A stretch of 64,000 nucleotides of DNA, from positions 248,001 through 312,000 of the forward strand of contig NZ_CP038438.1 in the NCBI RefSeq assembly GCF_004683905.1, in the 5' to 3' direction. Every line of letters starts with the position of its first letter. Position 1 is the first letter of the stretch. The notes below the pieces were generated by a model. It was not told the origin of the DNA. It ran no database searches and saw nothing but the letters and a program-made list of their open reading frames with translations. Below are positions 53,032 to 63,785 of this stretch, in pieces. Both the position numbers and the translations under genes were made by a program. The stretch comes from Pseudomonas fluorescens. Its GTDB lineage: Bacteria > Pseudomonadota > Gammaproteobacteria > Pseudomonadales > Pseudomonadaceae.

Positions 53032-55355
53032 CAGCGTTTCTTCAACTGCTTGGCGTTGGCGAACAGCGAAGCCATGGCGTTGTTCACCGGTGCGGCTGTG
53101 GCCGTTTCCTTGCGTGGCGCGTTGTTCGACGACTGGCGCGGTGCCGAGCCCGGACGCGAACCACGGGCACCGTCGATTTTCTCGCCCGGGGTGTCGCTCA
53201 TGCGCATCGACAGGCCGACGCGTTTGCGCGGGATGTCGACTTCCATGACCTTCACTTTCACCACGTCACCGGCCTTCACCGCTTCGCGTGGGTCCTTGAT
53301 GAACTTCTCCGACAACGCCGAGATGTGCACCAGGCCGTCCTGATGCACGCCGATGTCGACGAACGCGCCGAACGCGGTCACGTTGGTGACGACGCCTTCG
53401 AGGATCATCCCCAGTTGCAGGTCTTTCAGGTCTTCGACGCCTTCCTGGAACTCGGCGGTCTTGAACTCCGGACGCGGGTCGCGACCCGGTTTTTCCAGTT
53501 CTTGCAGAATGTCGGTGACGGTGGGCAGACCGAAGGTCTCGTCGGTGAACTTCTTCGGGTCCAGACGCTTGAGGAACGCGGCGTCGCCGATCAGCGAGCG
53601 AATGTCGCGGTCGGTTTCAGCGGCGATGCGCTGTACCAGCGGATAGGCTTCAGGGTGAACAGCGGAAGAATCCAGCGGGTTGTCGCCATTCATCACGCGC
53701 AGGAAGCCTGCGGCCTGCTCGAAGGTTTTCTCGCCCAGACGCGCGACTTTCTTCAGCGCTGCGCGGGTCTTGAACGCACCGTGTTCGTCGCGGTGAGCGA
53801 CGATGTTCTGCGCCAAAGTCGCGTTGAGGCCGGAGATCCGCGCCAGCAGCGCCACCGAAGCGGTGTTCACATCGACGCCGACGGCGTTCACACAGTCCTC
53901 GACCACCGCATCCAGACCACGCGCCAGTTTCAGCTGCGACACGTCGTGCTGGTACTGGCCGACACCGATGGATTTCGGATCGATCTTCACCAGTTCGGCC
54001 AGTGGATCCTGCAAGCGGCGAGCAATCGACACCGCGCCTCGGATCGACACGTCCAGGTCCGGGAATTCCTTGGCCGCCAGTTCCGACGCCGAGTACACCG
54101 AGGCGCCGGCCTCGGAGACCATGACCTTGGTCATCTTCATCGCTGGATACTTTTTGATCAGCTCGATTGCCAGTTTGTCGGTTTCGCGGCTGGCGGTGCC
54201 GTTGCCGATGGCGATCAGGTCAACCGAGTGCTTGGCGCACAGAGCGGCCAGAATGGCGATGGTCTGGTCCCACTTGTTGTGCGGCACGTGCGGGTAAACC
54301 GTGGCGTGATCGAGCAGCTTGCCGGTGGAGTCGACTACCGCGACTTTGCAGCCGGTACGCAGGCCCGGGTCGAGGCCCAGGGTGGCGCGCGGGCCGGCCG
54401 GCGCGGCCAGCAGCAGGTCGTGCAGGTTGTGGGCGAAGACGTTGATCGCCTCGGTTTCGGCACCGTCGCGCAGCTCGCCGAGCAGGTCGGTTTCGAGGTG
54501 GGTGTAGAGCTTGACCTTCCAGGTCCAGCGCACCACTTCACCGAGCCATTTGTCGGCCGGGCGGTTCTGATTCTGGATGCCGAATTGCTGGCCGATCATG
54601 CCTTCGCACGGGTGCATGGTGCCCGGCAGTTCGTCGCCGACCTTCAGCGCGGAGCTGAGGATGCCTTCGTTGCGGCCACGGAAAATCGCGAGTGCGCGGT
54701 GCGACGGCATGCTTTTCAGCGGTTCGTCGTGTTCGAAGTAGTCGCGGAACTTCGCGCCTTCTTCTTCCTTGCCGGCGATCACGCGGGCGCTGATGGTCGC
54801 TTCCTGCTTGAGGAAGTTGCGCAGCTTTTCCAGCAGGCTGGCGTCTTCGGCGAAACGCTCCATCAGGATGTACTTGGCGCCTTCCAGCGCAGCTTTCACG
54901 TCGGCTACGCCTTTCTCGGCGTCGACGAAGCGTGCGGCTTCGGTTTCTGGCGTCAGGCTCGGGTCGTTGAACAGGCCATCGGCCAACTCGCCGAGGCCGG
55001 CTTCCAGGGCAATCTGGCCCTTGGTGCGGCGCTTCTGCTTGTACGGCAGGTACAAGTCTTCGAGGCGGGTCTTGGTGTCGGCGAGCTTGATGTCGCGCTC
55101 AAGGGCCGGGGTGAGTTTGCCCTGCTCCTGGATGCTGGCGAGGATGCTGATGCGCCGTTCGTCGAGTTCTCGCAGGTAGCGCAGACGCTCTTCCAGATGA
55201 CGCAACTGGGTGTCATCGAGGCTGCCGGTGACTTCTTTCCGGTAACGGGCGATGAAGGGAACGGTAGAGCCTTCATCGAGTAGCGCGACGGCCGCTTCGA
55301 CCTGTTGCGGGCGTACGCCGAGTTCCTCGGCGATGCGGCTGTTGATGCTGTCCAT
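53031..55355 (-). CDS. tex: Tex-family RNA-binding transcription accessory protein
   Basis: A 774-residue Tex protein. The start at 55355 ([14 protein letters not shown]) fits the family; another ATG lies 5 codons upstream. Order: N-terminal Tex helical domain ([35 protein letters not shown]), YqgF/RuvC-like fold ([20 protein letters not shown]), helix-hairpin-helix repeats ([23 protein letters not shown]) and a C-terminal S1 RNA-binding domain (about residues 650-720; [21 protein letters not shown]). It acts in RNA metabolism and toxin or stress gene expression in other bacteria. Confidence 0.94.
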   Translation of the reverse strand: MDSINSRIAEELGVRPQQVEAAVALLDEGSTVPFIARYRKEVTGSLDDTQLRHLEERLRYLRELDERRISILASIQEQGKLTPALERDIKLADTKTRLEDLYLPYKQKRRTKGQIALEAGLGELADGLFNDPSLTPETEAARFVDAEKGVADVKAALEGAKYILMERFAEDASLLEKLRNFLKQEATISARVIAGKEEEGAKFRDYFEHDEPLKSMPSHRALAIFRGRNEGILSSALKVGDELPGTMHPCEGMIGQQFGIQNQNRPADKWLGEVVRWTWKVKLYTHLETDLLGELRDGAETEAINVFAHNLHDLLLAAPAGPRATLGLDPGLRTGCKVAVVDSTGKLLDHATVYPHVPHNKWDQTIAILAALCAKHSVDLIAIGNGTASRETDKLAIELIKKYPAMKMTKVMVSEAGASVYSASELAAKEFPDLDVSIRGAVSIARRLQDPLAELVKIDPKSIGVGQYQHDVSQLKLARGLDAVVEDCVNAVGVDVNTASVALLARISGLNATLAQNIVAHRDEHGAFKTRAALKKVARLGEKTFEQAAGFLRVMNGDNPLDSSAVHPEAYPLVQRIAAETDRDIRSLIGDAAFLKRLDPKKFTDETFGLPTVTDILQELEKPGRDPRPEFKTAEFQEGVEDLKDLQLGMILEGVVTNVTAFGAFVDIGVHQDGLVHISALSEKFIKDPREAVKAGDVVKVKVMEVDIPRKRVGLSMRMSDTPGEKIDGARGSRPGSAPRQSSNNAPRKETATAAPVNNAMASLFANAKQLKKR

Positions 55356-55713
55356 AAAACCACCTGACATATTGTGAAAGCAGGCTCGCAGGCACGGAAA
55401 TAAAGGCCCGGAGTCTGGTTGAGCGGCTAGAAAATTGCCGCTGCCTGGGTCAAGAGGCAGCCCATTGACCCGTGAAATCGAACAATTACTGCGGCCACCG
55501 GGAAAAAAGCCCGGCCACCTGCGGTAACGATTCAGACGTTGCCTGGCACAAAACGCCGCGCATTATAACCAGCGTTCTGTCATTCGGGGGTGTAGCAGTC
55601 TGTAGGCATAAACCCCGGTTTTCTGGCAGTGAAGGAAAAATCTGCTAACAATGCACACGGTGCGTATAACGGCAGCTACGCCATAATGCGCGCCGAGCTA
55701 AAAGGAGCATCCA
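55356..55713. other. divergent tex / ompR intergenic region
   Basis: For tex, the minus strand has a good -10 (TATAAT, 55562-55567) with TGG upstream, and a leader of about 200 bases containing hairpins GCTGCCT/AGGCAGC (about 55,441-55,462) and GCCGGGC/GCCCGGC-like arms near 55,497-55,515. For ompR, CCATAATGC near 55,680 could be a -10. No gene was seen. Confidence 0.4.
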
Positions 55714-56454
55714 ATGAGCAGCACTGCAAACAATGCTGAAGGCGAAAAAATTCTTATTGTTGACGACGATCCGGGGCTGAGCAGCCTGCTGGAACGTTTC
55801 TTCGTCAGCAAGGGCTACCGTGCCCGTGCCGTACCGAACACCGAGCAAATGGATCGTCTGCTGTCGCGTGAAGTGTTCAATCTGGTCGTCCTCGACCTGA
55901 TGCTGCCGGGCGAAGACGGCCTGACCGCCTGCCGTCGCCTGCGGGCGGCGAACAATCAGATTCCGATCATCATGCTCACCGCCAAAGGCGATGAGATGAG
56001 CCGCATCAAGGGCCTGGAACTGGGCGCCGATGACTATCTGGCCAAGCCGTTCAACCCGGACGAGCTGATGGCTCGGGTCAAAGCGGTTCTGCGTCGTCAG
56101 GCCGCACCGGTGCCGGGCGCGCCGGGCAGCGAAGACGAAAATGTCACCTTCGGTGATTACGTGCTGTCGCTGGCGACCCGTGAGCTGAAACGTGGCGAAG
56201 AAGTGCACATGCTCACCACCGGTGAGTTTGCGGTACTCAAGGCACTGGTGATGAACGCACGTCAGCCGCTGACCCGCGACAAATTGATGAACCTGGCCCG
56301 TGGCCGCGAGTGGGATGCCCTGGAGCGTTCCATCGACGTGCAGATTTCCCGTCTGCGCCGGATGATCGAGCCGGATCCGTCGAAACCACGCTATATCCAG
56401 ACTGTCTGGGGTGTGGGCTACGTGTTCGTACCGGACGGCGCCGCCACCAAGTGA
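55714..56454 (+). CDS. ompR: OmpR/AmgR-type response regulator
   Basis: A 246-residue OmpR-family regulator. The receiver domain has the acidic pocket VDDD (17-19), phosphoacceptor Asp61 in VVLDLMLPGEDG and Lys in YLAKPFNPDEL. The C-terminal winged helix binds DNA (TTGEFAVLKALVMNARQPLT, RSIDVQISRLRRMIEPDPSKPRYIQTVWGVGYVF). In P. aeruginosa the equivalent AmgRS pair controls the response to membrane stress and aminoglycosides. AAAGGAG precedes the ATG. The kinase gene follows after 114 bases containing a palindrome. Confidence 0.94.
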   Translation: MSSTANNAEGEKILIVDDDPGLSSLLERFFVSKGYRARAVPNTEQMDRLLSREVFNLVVLDLMLPGEDGLTACRRLRAANNQIPIIMLTAKGDEMSRIKGLELGADDYLAKPFNPDELMARVKAVLRRQAAPVPGAPGSEDENVTFGDYVLSLATRELKRGEEVHMLTTGEFAVLKALVMNARQPLTRDKLMNLARGREWDALERSIDVQISRLRRMIEPDPSKPRYIQTVWGVGYVFVPDGAATK

Positions 56455-56463
56455 TCGGCGATT

Positions 56464-56551
56464 TGTAGGAGCGGGTCTGCGCAGATCGGGTTGATCGACC
56501 CTCTGCGCAGACTCGCAATCCGCAATATGCGAGCATGGCTCGCTCCTGCAA
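56464..56551. repeat. palindrome in the ompR-envZ gap
   Basis: TGTAGGAGCGGGTCTGCGCAGA and its partner (TCTGCGCAGACTCGC, then GGCTCGCTCCTGCA) form an imperfect hairpin set. It is a diverged REP-like element located between the two genes of a two-component operon. Confidence 0.7.
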
Positions 56552-56568
56552 GTGTGTAACGGTTATCG

Positions 56569-57882
56569 ATGAAAACCCCCGTCTGGTTCCCCCAAAGTTT
56601 TTTCTCCCGCACCCTGTGGCTGGTGCTCATCGTCGTGCTGTTTTCCAAGGCGCTGACCCTGGTTTATCTGTTGATGAACGAGGACGTCCTGGTGGATCGC
56701 CAATACAGCCACGGCGTCGCCCTGACGCTGCGCGCCTATTGGGCGGCCGATGAAGAAAATCGCGCAAAGATTGCCGATGCCGCAACCCTGATCCGGGTAG
56801 TCGGCGCCGGTGTACCGGAGGGCGAACAACACTGGCCTTACAGTGAAATCTATCAGCGGCAGATGCAGGCGGAGCTGGGCGCCGACACCGAAGTGCGTTT
56901 GCGCATGCACTCGCCGCCGGCGCTGTGGGTGCGTGCGCCAAGCCTCGGCGACGGTTGGCTGAAAGTGCCGCTGTACCCGCATCCGCTGCGCGGGCAGAAA
57001 ATCTGGAACGTACTCGGCTGGTTCCTCGCCATCGGCTTGCTGTCCACCGCCTCGGCGTGGATTTTCGTCAGCCAGCTCAACCAGCCTTTGAAGCGTCTGG
57101 TATATGCCGCGCGGCAACTCGGTCAGGGTCGCAGCGTGCGCCTGCCGATCAGCGATACGCCCAGCGAGATGACCGAGGTGTATCGCGCCTTCAACCAGAT
57201 GGCCGAAGACGTCGAACAGGCCGGTCGTGAGCGTGAGCTGATGCTGGCCGGGGTCTCCCATGATTTGCGCACGCCGCTGACCCGCTTGCGTCTGTCGCTG
57301 GAGCTGATGGGTGATCGCAACGATCTGACCGATGACATGGTGCGCGACATCGAAGACATGGACGCGATTCTCGATCAGTTCCTCGCGTTCATTCGCGACG
57401 GTCGTGACGAGTCGGTGGAGGAAGTGGACTTGAGCGATCTGGTGCGTGAGGTGGCCGCGCCGTACAACCAGAGCGAAGAGAAAGTGCGTCTGCGTCTGGA
57501 ACCGATCCAGCCGTTTCCGTTGCGTCGAGTGTCGATGAAACGCCTGCTGAACAACCTGATCGGCAACGCCCTGAACCATGCCGGCAGTGGCGTCGAGGTC
57601 GCGGCTTATGTGTCCGGTGACACCAGCGCGCCGTACGTGGTGTTGAGCGTGATGGACCGGGGGGCGGGGATCGATCCGTCGGAGCTTGAGGCGATCTTCA
57701 ACCCGTTCACCCGTGGCGACCGTGCCCGGGGCGGGAAAGGTACCGGGCTGGGGTTGGCGATCGTGAAGCGGATTGCTTCGATGCATGGCGGCAATGTCGA
57801 GTTGCGCAACCGCTCCGGGGGCGGACTGGAAGCGCGAGTGCGGTTGCCATTGGGGTTGATGTTGCCGCGCGATGCGGTCTGA
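56569..57882 (+). CDS. envZ: EnvZ/AmgS-type sensor histidine kinase
   Basis: A 437-residue kinase. Membrane segments are at about 13-35 and 148-167 around a periplasmic domain of about 110 residues. A HAMP linker follows (VSQLNQPLKRLVYAARQLGQG), then His231 in GVSHDLRTPLTRL, the N-box LLNNLIGNALNHAG, G1 MDRGAGIDPSEL and G2 GGKGTGLGLAIVKRI. It phosphorylates the adjacent OmpR. It starts with ATG after a weak site in the palindrome-rich gap. Confidence 0.93.
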   Translation: MKTPVWFPQSFFSRTLWLVLIVVLFSKALTLVYLLMNEDVLVDRQYSHGVALTLRAYWAADEENRAKIADAATLIRVVGAGVPEGEQHWPYSEIYQRQMQAELGADTEVRLRMHSPPALWVRAPSLGDGWLKVPLYPHPLRGQKIWNVLGWFLAIGLLSTASAWIFVSQLNQPLKRLVYAARQLGQGRSVRLPISDTPSEMTEVYRAFNQMAEDVEQAGRERELMLAGVSHDLRTPLTRLRLSLELMGDRNDLTDDMVRDIEDMDAILDQFLAFIRDGRDESVEEVDLSDLVREVAAPYNQSEEKVRLRLEPIQPFPLRRVSMKRLLNNLIGNALNHAGSGVEVAAYVSGDTSAPYVVLSVMDRGAGIDPSELEAIFNPFTRGDRARGGKGTGLGLAIVKRIASMHGGNVELRNRSGGGLEARVRLPLGLMLPRDAV

Positions 57883-57913
57883 CGATCGGGATATTCAGCG
57901 GGGCTGATGGCCC

Positions 57914-57982
57914 CTTCGCGAGCAAGCCCGCTCCCACAGGGGGAACGCATTCCAAAATGTGGGAGCGGGCTTGCTCGCGAAG
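57914..57982. repeat. REP-type palindrome pair
   Basis: CTTCGCGAGCAAGCCCGCTC and its complement ending GCGAAG are separated by about 18 bases, between the convergent envZ and rimK genes. Confidence 0.9.
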
Positions 57983-58013
57983 GCGGCCTGTCAGCCGCCA
58001 TATTTCCAACGGA

Positions 58014-58919
58014 TCAACCTTTGCCTTTGGTCCGGGTCATGTTCGGCCCGCCATTCTTCTCAAGGTGTTCGATGATGATCCCCGCCACGTTCTTGCCGGT
58101 GGTGGTCTCGATCCCTTCCAGGCCCGGCGACGAGTTCACCTCCATCACCAGCGGCCCGTGGTTCGAGCGCAGGATATCCACACCCGCCACGGCCAGCCCC
58201 ATGACCTTGGCCGCGCGCAACGCGGTCATGCGTTCTTCCGGGGTGATCTTGATCAGGCTGGCGCTGCCGCCTCGGTGCAGGTTGGAGCGGAATTCCCCAG
58301 GCTTGGCCTGACGCTTCATCGCTGCGATCACCTTGTCGCCGACCACGAAGCAGCGGATGTCGGCACCGCCGGCTTCCTTGATGTATTCCTGGACCATGAT
58401 GTTCTGCTTCAGGCCCATGAACGCCTCGATCACCGATTCGGCAGCCGTAGCGGTTTCGCACAGCACCACGCCGATGCCCTGGGTGCCTTCCAGCACCTTG
58501 ATTACCAGCGGCGCGCCGTTGACCATGTCGATCAGGTCGGGAATGTCATCCGGCGAGTGGGCGAAACCGGTGACCGGCAGGCCGATGCCACGACGCGACA
58601 GCAGTTGCAGCGAACGCAATTTGTCCCGCGAGCGGGCGATGGCCACCGATTCGTTGAGCGGAAACACCCCCATCATTTCGAACTGGCGCAACACGGCGCA
58701 ACCGTAGAACGTCACCGACGCACCGATCCGCGGGATTACCGCATCGAACCCTTCCAGCGGCTTGCCGCGATAGTGGATCTGCGGCTTGTGGCTGGCGATG
58801 TTCATGTAGGCGCGCAAGGTGTCGATCACTACCATTTCGTGCCCGCGCTCGGTGCCGGCCTCGACCAGACGACGGGTGGAATACAGACGCGGATTCCGCG
58901 ACAGCACAGCGATCTTCAT
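58014..58919 (-). CDS. rimK: ribosomal protein S6 glutamate ligase RimK
   Basis: A 301-residue ATP-grasp ligase. The N-terminal part is [21 protein letters not shown]; the ATP-grasp core shows [39 protein letters not shown] and the metal-binding [14 protein letters not shown]. It adds glutamate residues to the C-terminus of ribosomal protein S6. In P. fluorescens a rim operon links this to c-di-GMP signalling and host adaptation. Its ATG overlaps the rimB stop as ATGA. Confidence 0.94.
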   Translation of the reverse strand: MKIAVLSRNPRLYSTRRLVEAGTERGHEMVVIDTLRAYMNIASHKPQIHYRGKPLEGFDAVIPRIGASVTFYGCAVLRQFEMMGVFPLNESVAIARSRDKLRSLQLLSRRGIGLPVTGFAHSPDDIPDLIDMVNGAPLVIKVLEGTQGIGVVLCETATAAESVIEAFMGLKQNIMVQEYIKEAGGADIRCFVVGDKVIAAMKRQAKPGEFRSNLHRGGSASLIKITPEERMTALRAAKVMGLAVAGVDILRSNHGPLVMEVNSSPGLEGIETTTGKNVAGIIIEHLEKNGGPNMTRTKGKG

Positions 58920-59395
58920 GCAACACCTGTGGAGGAGGTAGATACCGGGAACACCGGCTTGTCTTGTACATATTTGATGCCCGGATTGACCACCAGTTGG
59001 CCATCGATCAGGGCTTTGGAACCGAGCAACAGGCGATAGCGCATGGACTTGCGGCAGGCGAGGGTGAACTCGACTGCCCAGACCCGATCACCGAGGGCCA
59101 GGGTGGTGCTGATCACATAGCGCACCTGCGCCTGGCCGTTGGAGCTTTTAATGGTTTTGCGCGTCACCAGCGGCGCTTCGCAGCGCCGGTGACGTAACTG
59201 CACCACCGTGCCCAGGTGCGCGGTGAAACGCACCCACTTCTCGCCGTCGCGTTCGAACGGCTCGATGTCGGTGGCATGCAGGCTGGAGGTGCTGGCACCG
59301 GTGTCGATTTTCGCCCGCAGGCCGGCGACTCCCAGATCAGGGAGCGCCACCCACTCGCGCAGACCGACAACGGTCAAATGGTCAAATGTCTTCAA
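58916..59395 (-). CDS. rimB: RimB-like retropepsin-type protein
   Basis: A 159-residue member of the family often annotated ATP-dependent zinc protease, now viewed as retropepsin-like. The DTGA motif in [13 protein letters not shown] is the aspartyl-protease-type active-site loop. [17 protein letters not shown] is the conserved end. Start is the TTG at 59395 ([15 protein letters not shown]), which overlaps the stop of a short upstream ORF as TTGA. It is the middle gene of the rim operon in P. fluorescens. Confidence 0.87.
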   Translation of the reverse strand: MKTFDHLTVVGLREWVALPDLGVAGLRAKIDTGASTSSLHATDIEPFERDGEKWVRFTAHLGTVVQLRHRRCEAPLVTRKTIKSSNGQAQVRYVISTTLALGDRVWAVEFTLACRKSMRYRLLLGSKALIDGQLVVNPGIKYVQDKPVFPVSTSSTGVA

Positions 59396-59532
59396 AGGTG
59401 CTCAACCGGCAGAAACCGCTCGGGCCGCGTGCGGCCGAATTCGCGGTATTCACGCAGAATAAGGGTTAAAAGGCGACAGATATCTACGGCCCGGATCGCC
59501 GACCCCTCAAGCAGGTGTCGGCAGGTGTGCAT
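59392..59532 (-). CDS. candidate 46-residue ORF coupled to rimB
   Basis: A short ORF begins MHTCRHLLEGSAIRAVD and ends RFLPVEHL. Its TGA overlaps the rimB TTG start (TTGA), the arrangement expected for translational coupling. Published P. fluorescens rim operons begin with a small gene, rimA, before rimB; this ORF is in that position, but I cannot confirm identity. No strong ribosome-binding site is visible before its ATG, and it could be chance. Confidence 0.4.
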   Translation of the reverse strand: MHTCRHLLEGSAIRAVDICRLLTLILREYREFGRTRPERFLPVEHL

Positions 59533-59611
59533 TGTAATCCGGGACGGGGTCATTCATGGCACGACAGAAACGGTAGTACAGTTCATCAATATTTCAGAAT
59601 GAGGAAATTCC

Positions 59612-60019
59612 ATGGCACAAAAAAGCGAAGAGGACGACAAGGTCCGTCTCGACAAGTGGTTGTGGGCTGCACGTTTTTATAAGACCCGGGCTCTGGCCAA
59701 AGCGGCCATCGAGAGTGGCAAGGTGCATTGCCGAGGCGACCGCTGCAAGCCTGGCAAAGAGCCACGCATTGGCGATGAGTTCGAGATTCGTACCGGTTTT
59801 GAAGAGCGCACAGTGAGGGTCGAAGCCTTGTCGATCGTGCGTCGCGGCGCGCCCGAAGCGCAGACGCTGTATACCGAGACCGAGGCGAGTATTGCCAAAC
59901 GTGAAGCGGCAGCGGCGATGCGCAAGGCCGGGGCGTTAGGTGTGAGTACCGACGGCAAACCGAGCAAGAAGCAGCGGCGGGATCTGTTTAAATTTCGTGG
60001 GAACAGTAATAGCGATTGA
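59612..60019 (+). CDS. hslR: ribosome-associated heat-shock protein Hsp15
   Basis: A 135-residue S4-domain RNA-binding protein. VRLDKWLWAARFYKTRALAK and IESGKVHCRGDRCKPGKEPRIGDEF form the S4 fold. The C-terminus is basic (PSKKQRRDLFKF). It binds free 50S subunits carrying nascent chains after heat stress. GAGGAAA precedes the ATG. It lies near hslO, as in enterobacteria (hslR-hslO) but separated by a PAP2 gene. Confidence 0.92.
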   Translation: MAQKSEEDDKVRLDKWLWAARFYKTRALAKAAIESGKVHCRGDRCKPGKEPRIGDEFEIRTGFEERTVRVEALSIVRRGAPEAQTLYTETEASIAKREAAAAMRKAGALGVSTDGKPSKKQRRDLFKFRGNSNSD

Positions 60020-60036
60020 CCGGCACGGCGCACCAT

Positions 60037-60170
60037 TGTGGCGAGGAAGCTTGCTCCCGCTGGAGGCCGAAGGACTCCCAATCCAGTCGATCATGTATTT
60101 CAAAGTACAACCGAGTCGACTGGTTCAGTGACTGCTACGCAGCCAAGCGGGAGCAAGCTCCCTCACCACA
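60037..60170. repeat. intergenic palindromic repeat, family C copy 5
   Basis: TTGTGGCGAGGAAGCTTGCTCC and its complement GGGAGCAAGCTCCCTCACCA bound about 134 bases, with inner CCAATCCAGTCGATC and GAGTCGACTGGTTC pairing imperfectly. It lies between convergent hslR and the PAP2 gene. Confidence 0.83.
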
Positions 60171-60185
60171 GGTGTGTGCAAACTG

Positions 60186-60989
60186 TCAGTTCGCGGCAGA
60201 CACCACACTCATCCGCGAAACCAGCGGCAGTTTGCCCAGCAAAGCGAAAATCGGCGCAGTCACCTTCAGCCAGAAGTTGGCGGCGTGATAGGCAAACGGC
60301 GTGTAGTAACCCCAGCCCAACGCCCACACCGCCAGCAGCATGCCGCCGATGTAATCGTCTTGGCCCCAATGCGCGCCGGCCACCAGACGTGGCAGCATGA
60401 ACAGTAACGCCAGGCCCCAGATCGTCAGGAACTGGCCGACTGAGTGACTGAAGACCCCCATGAACAGCGCCCAGATCAGCAACACCGAAGCGTGGTCACC
60501 GGGGAAGCTCTGGCTCGAGCGATCCTTCAGCTCCCAGGCTTTTTCCAGATGCGGGAAGTAGTCACTCAGGTGCACCGCGCCTTCCAGCACCATCGATGGG
60601 CTGCTGTGCTGCCAGTCCATGTAGTCGGCGAATTTGGAAAACAGCGCGCGAATCACCACCATCAGCAGCAGAATCGAGAAAAAACCGAAGAAGGCGCGAC
60701 GTACATCAATCGCCTTGAACACCCAGTCGCCCTTGATCAGCAGCGTCAGCAGGATCAGACCGACGACGATGTCGAACGGACGCAGACTTGCAATTGCCCA
60801 GATGTGGAGCCATATGGGGTTGCTGGCCAGTGGTGCATTGAGTGAGCGGAACAGCCACTCGTCGAAAATCACACACAGCATCTGGCCCGTAGGCCATAAC
60901 CAGAAAGCCAGTAGCGCTAATGGCACGACGTTGCACAGAACCAGCCGGCCGAGGTTCCACCTTGATTGGAACAAACCCGGATTGTTCAT
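60186..60989 (-). CDS. PAP2-family membrane phosphatase
   Basis: A 267-residue membrane protein with six predicted helices. The phosphatase motifs are [20 protein letters not shown] (with the catalytic His of the PSGH-type block) and [16 protein letters not shown] (the SRxxxxxHxxxD-type block). The usual KxxxxxxRP block is not obvious. It probably removes phosphate from a lipid on the periplasmic side. The same gene lies between hslR and hslO in P. aeruginosa as I recall. Confidence 0.85.
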   Translation of the reverse strand: MNNPGLFQSRWNLGRLVLCNVVPLALLAFWLWPTGQMLCVIFDEWLFRSLNAPLASNPIWLHIWAIASLRPFDIVVGLILLTLLIKGDWVFKAIDVRRAFFGFFSILLLMVVIRALFSKFADYMDWQHSSPSMVLEGAVHLSDYFPHLEKAWELKDRSSQSFPGDHASVLLIWALFMGVFSHSVGQFLTIWGLALLFMLPRLVAGAHWGQDDYIGGMLLAVWALGWGYYTPFAYHAANFWLKVTAPIFALLGKLPLVSRMSVVSAAN

Positions 60990-61094
60990 AAAATGCCTCC
61001 CGTGGCTGAACGTTTTGCACCAAACAGGTGCGAAGAAAGCGCGGGATTTTCATCTTTTGTAACCTTTTTGTCATCAATTCAGATACCCAGACCT

Positions 61095-61997
61095 ATGACC
61101 GACCTACCGGATACCGACTACACCCAACGCTTCATCTTCGATGACAGCGACACTCGCGGCGAACTGGTGGCGCTGGAACGCAGCTACGCCGAAGTCCTCG
61201 CCAAGCACCCGTACCCGGAGCCGGTCGCGCAGTTGCTGGGCGAACTGATGGCGGCCGCTTCGTTGCTGGTGGGCACCCTGAAGTTCGACGGCTTGCTGAT
61301 TTTGCAGGCACGCTCCGAAGGGCCGATTCCGCTGCTGATGATCGAATGCTCCAGCGAGCGCGAGATCCGTGGTCTGGCGCGATACAACGCCGAGCAGATC
61401 GCTGCGGATGCCACGCTTGCCGACCTGATGCCGGGCGGTGACCTGACCCTGACCGTCGACCCGACGATCGGCCAGCGTTACCAGGGTATCGTCGACCTCG
61501 ATGGTGAAACCCTGTCCGAGTGCTTCACCAATTATTTCGTCATGTCGCAACAGGTCGGCACCCGCTTCAAGCTGTTCGCCGACGGCCGCCGTGCTCGCGG
61601 AATGCTACTGCAGCAACTGCCGGCCGACCGCCTGAAAGACGAAGAAGAGCGCGCCGAAAGCTGGCAGCACATCACCGCCCTGGCCAGCACCCTGACCGCC
61701 GATGAATTGCTCAGCCTGGACAACGAAACCGTGCTGCATCGCCTCTACCACGAAGAGCAGGTGCGCCTGTTCGATGTGCAGAACCTGCGCTTCCGTTGCA
61801 GCTGCTCGCGGGAACGCTCGGGCAATGCGCTGGTCAGTCTGGGTCTGGAAGATGCGCAGGCACTGGTGGCTGAACGCGGCGGCGAAGTCGAGATCGATTG
61901 CCAGTTCTGCAACCAGCGTTACCTGTTCGATGCGGCCGATATTGCTCAATTGTTCGCTGGCGCAGGCGTCGACACGCCGTCAGATACCCGGCACTAA
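61095..61997 (+). CDS. hslO: redox-regulated chaperone Hsp33
   Basis: A 300-residue Hsp33. The start at 61095 ([17 protein letters not shown]) is typical; a longer frame begins inside the divergent promoter region. The zinc redox switch is CSC near residue 234 and CQFC about 30 residues later. These cysteines bind zinc when reduced and form disulfides under oxidative stress, which activates the holdase. The central part contains the family motif [19 protein letters not shown]. Confidence 0.94.
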   Translation: MTDLPDTDYTQRFIFDDSDTRGELVALERSYAEVLAKHPYPEPVAQLLGELMAAASLLVGTLKFDGLLILQARSEGPIPLLMIECSSEREIRGLARYNAEQIAADATLADLMPGGDLTLTVDPTIGQRYQGIVDLDGETLSECFTNYFVMSQQVGTRFKLFADGRRARGMLLQQLPADRLKDEEERAESWQHITALASTLTADELLSLDNETVLHRLYHEEQVRLFDVQNLRFRCSCSRERSGNALVSLGLEDAQALVAERGGEVEIDCQFCNQRYLFDAADIAQLFAGAGVDTPSDTRH

Positions 61998-62178
61998 AAC
62001 GGTTCAGCGCAGGTAAATTCACTGCGTAACGACGGAATTTCGCCGTTACGACGGGAGGACCCTACTCTTTTTGGGCTTTTCTGGCATAATCCGGCCCACT
62101 TTTTTCGCGGTAGTAGTGCACGACTTTCTACTACAAAACGTTTGGAGCACACTCGGCCACTGGCCGACGGGGAACCTC

Positions 62179-63720
62179 ATGACGCAAGCCAATAACGCCG
62201 TGTACACCGATCTGAGTGTTGATGATCTGGTTAAAGAAGCCCTGCAACGCGGTGAGGGCGAGCTTGCCGATACCGGCGCTCTGGTAGTCCGCACCGGTCA
62301 TCGCACCGGCCGTTCGCCAGTCGATCGTTTCATCGTTGAAGAGCCTTCCACCCAGGCCGCTATCGCCTGGGGCCCGATCAACCGCAAGTTCCCGGCCGAC
62401 AAGTTCGACGCGCTGTGGGCTCGTGTCGAGGCGTTCAACAACGCGCAAGAGCACTTTGTTTCCCACGTGCATGTAGGTGCGGCTGAAGATCACTACCTGG
62501 CCGTGAAAATGACCACCCAGACTGCCTGGCAGAACCTGTTCGGTCGTTGCCTGTTCATCAACCCGGCCCAGTACAACCCGGCCGGTCGTGACGAGTGGCA
62601 AGTGCTCAACGTGGCCAACTTCGAGTGCGTGCCTGAGCGTGACGGCACCAACTCCGACGGTTGCGTGATCATCAACTTCGCGCAGAAGAAAGTGCTGATC
62701 GCCGGTATGCGTTACGCCGGTGAAATGAAGAAAGCCATGTTCTCCGTGCAGAACTTCCTGCTGCCGGCCGCTGACGTGCTGCCAATGCACTGCGCTGCCA
62801 ACATCGGCGAAGAAGGCGACGTGACCCTGTTCTTCGGTCTGTCGGGCACCGGTAAAACCACCCTGTCCGCCGACGAGAGCCGTTACCTGATCGGTGACGA
62901 CGAACACGGCTGGGGCGAAGGCGTTGTCTTCAACATCGAAGGCGGCTGCTATGCCAAGTGCATCGACCTGTCCGAGAAGAACGAGCCGGTCATCTGGAAA
63001 GCCATCAAGCACGGCGCAGTCCTGGAAAACGTGGTCATCGACGACGCCAAGCATGCCGACTACGCCGATGTCAGCCTGACCCAGAACAGCCGCGCGGCCT
63101 ACCCGCTGGAGCACGTTGCCAAGCGTTCCGAGAAGAACCTGGGCGGCGAGCCAAACGCGGTGATCTTCCTGACCTGCGACCTGACCGGCGTGCTGCCGCC
63201 AGTGTCGATCCTCAATGAAGAACAAGCGGCCTATCACTTCCTGTCCGGCTACACCGCGCTGGTGGGCTCGACTGAAATGGGTTCGGGCAGCGGCATCAAG
63301 TCGACCTTCTCCACCTGCTTCGGCGCACCGTTCTTCCCGCGCCCGGCTGGCGAATACGCAGAACTGCTGATCAAGCGCATCCGTGGCTTCGGCTCCAAGG
63401 TCTACCTGGTCAACACCGGCTGGACCGGCGGTGGCTACGGCGTCGGCAAACGCTTCAACATCCCGACCACCCGTGCGGTGATCGCAGCGATCCAGAGCGG
63501 CGCGCTGATCGGTGCCGCCACCGAGCACCTGGACACCATCAACCTCGACGTGCCACTGGCCGTACCGGGCGTTGAAACCAACCTGCTCAACCCACGCAAC
63601 ACCTGGGCTGACAAGGCTGCCTACGACGAAGCTGCCAAGGCGCTGGCCGGTCTGTTCATCGAGAACTTCAAGAAGTTCGAAGTGAGCGACGCGATCAAGG
63701 CTGCGGGTCCCAAGTTGTAA
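62179..63720 (+). CDS. pckA: phosphoenolpyruvate carboxykinase (ATP)
   Basis: A 513-residue ATP-type PEP carboxykinase. The start at 62179 ([18 protein letters not shown]) has GGGGAA 5 bases upstream. The substrate-binding region is [13 protein letters not shown]; the P-loop is [13 protein letters not shown] (about residue 236); the metal-binding Asp follows in LIGDDEHGW. It converts oxaloacetate to PEP in gluconeogenesis, central in pseudomonads growing on organic acids. A perfect terminator follows the gene. Upstream, CGTAACGACGG/CCGTTACG (62,023-62,050) forms a hairpin after hslO. Confidence 0.95.
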   Translation: MTQANNAVYTDLSVDDLVKEALQRGEGELADTGALVVRTGHRTGRSPVDRFIVEEPSTQAAIAWGPINRKFPADKFDALWARVEAFNNAQEHFVSHVHVGAAEDHYLAVKMTTQTAWQNLFGRCLFINPAQYNPAGRDEWQVLNVANFECVPERDGTNSDGCVIINFAQKKVLIAGMRYAGEMKKAMFSVQNFLLPAADVLPMHCAANIGEEGDVTLFFGLSGTGKTTLSADESRYLIGDDEHGWGEGVVFNIEGGCYAKCIDLSEKNEPVIWKAIKHGAVLENVVIDDAKHADYADVSLTQNSRAAYPLEHVAKRSEKNLGGEPNAVIFLTCDLTGVLPPVSILNEEQAAYHFLSGYTALVGSTEMGSGSGIKSTFSTCFGAPFFPRPAGEYAELLIKRIRGFGSKVYLVNTGWTGGGYGVGKRFNIPTTRAVIAAIQSGALIGAATEHLDTINLDVPLAVPGVETNLLNPRNTWADKAAYDEAAKALAGLFIENFKKFEVSDAIKAAGPKL

Positions 63721-63738
63721 GGCTTAGTTCTGGTGAAT

Positions 63739-63769
63739 AAAAAAGCCGCCTCTTAGGGGCGGCTTTTTT
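63739..63769 (+). terminator. Rho-independent terminator after pckA
   Basis: AAAAAGCCGCC pairs with GGCGGCTTTTTT across a short loop, 20 bases after the pckA stop. It can also end the convergent antitoxin-like transcript. Confidence 0.92.
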
Positions 63770-63785
63770 GTGGGTGTTCATTTTC

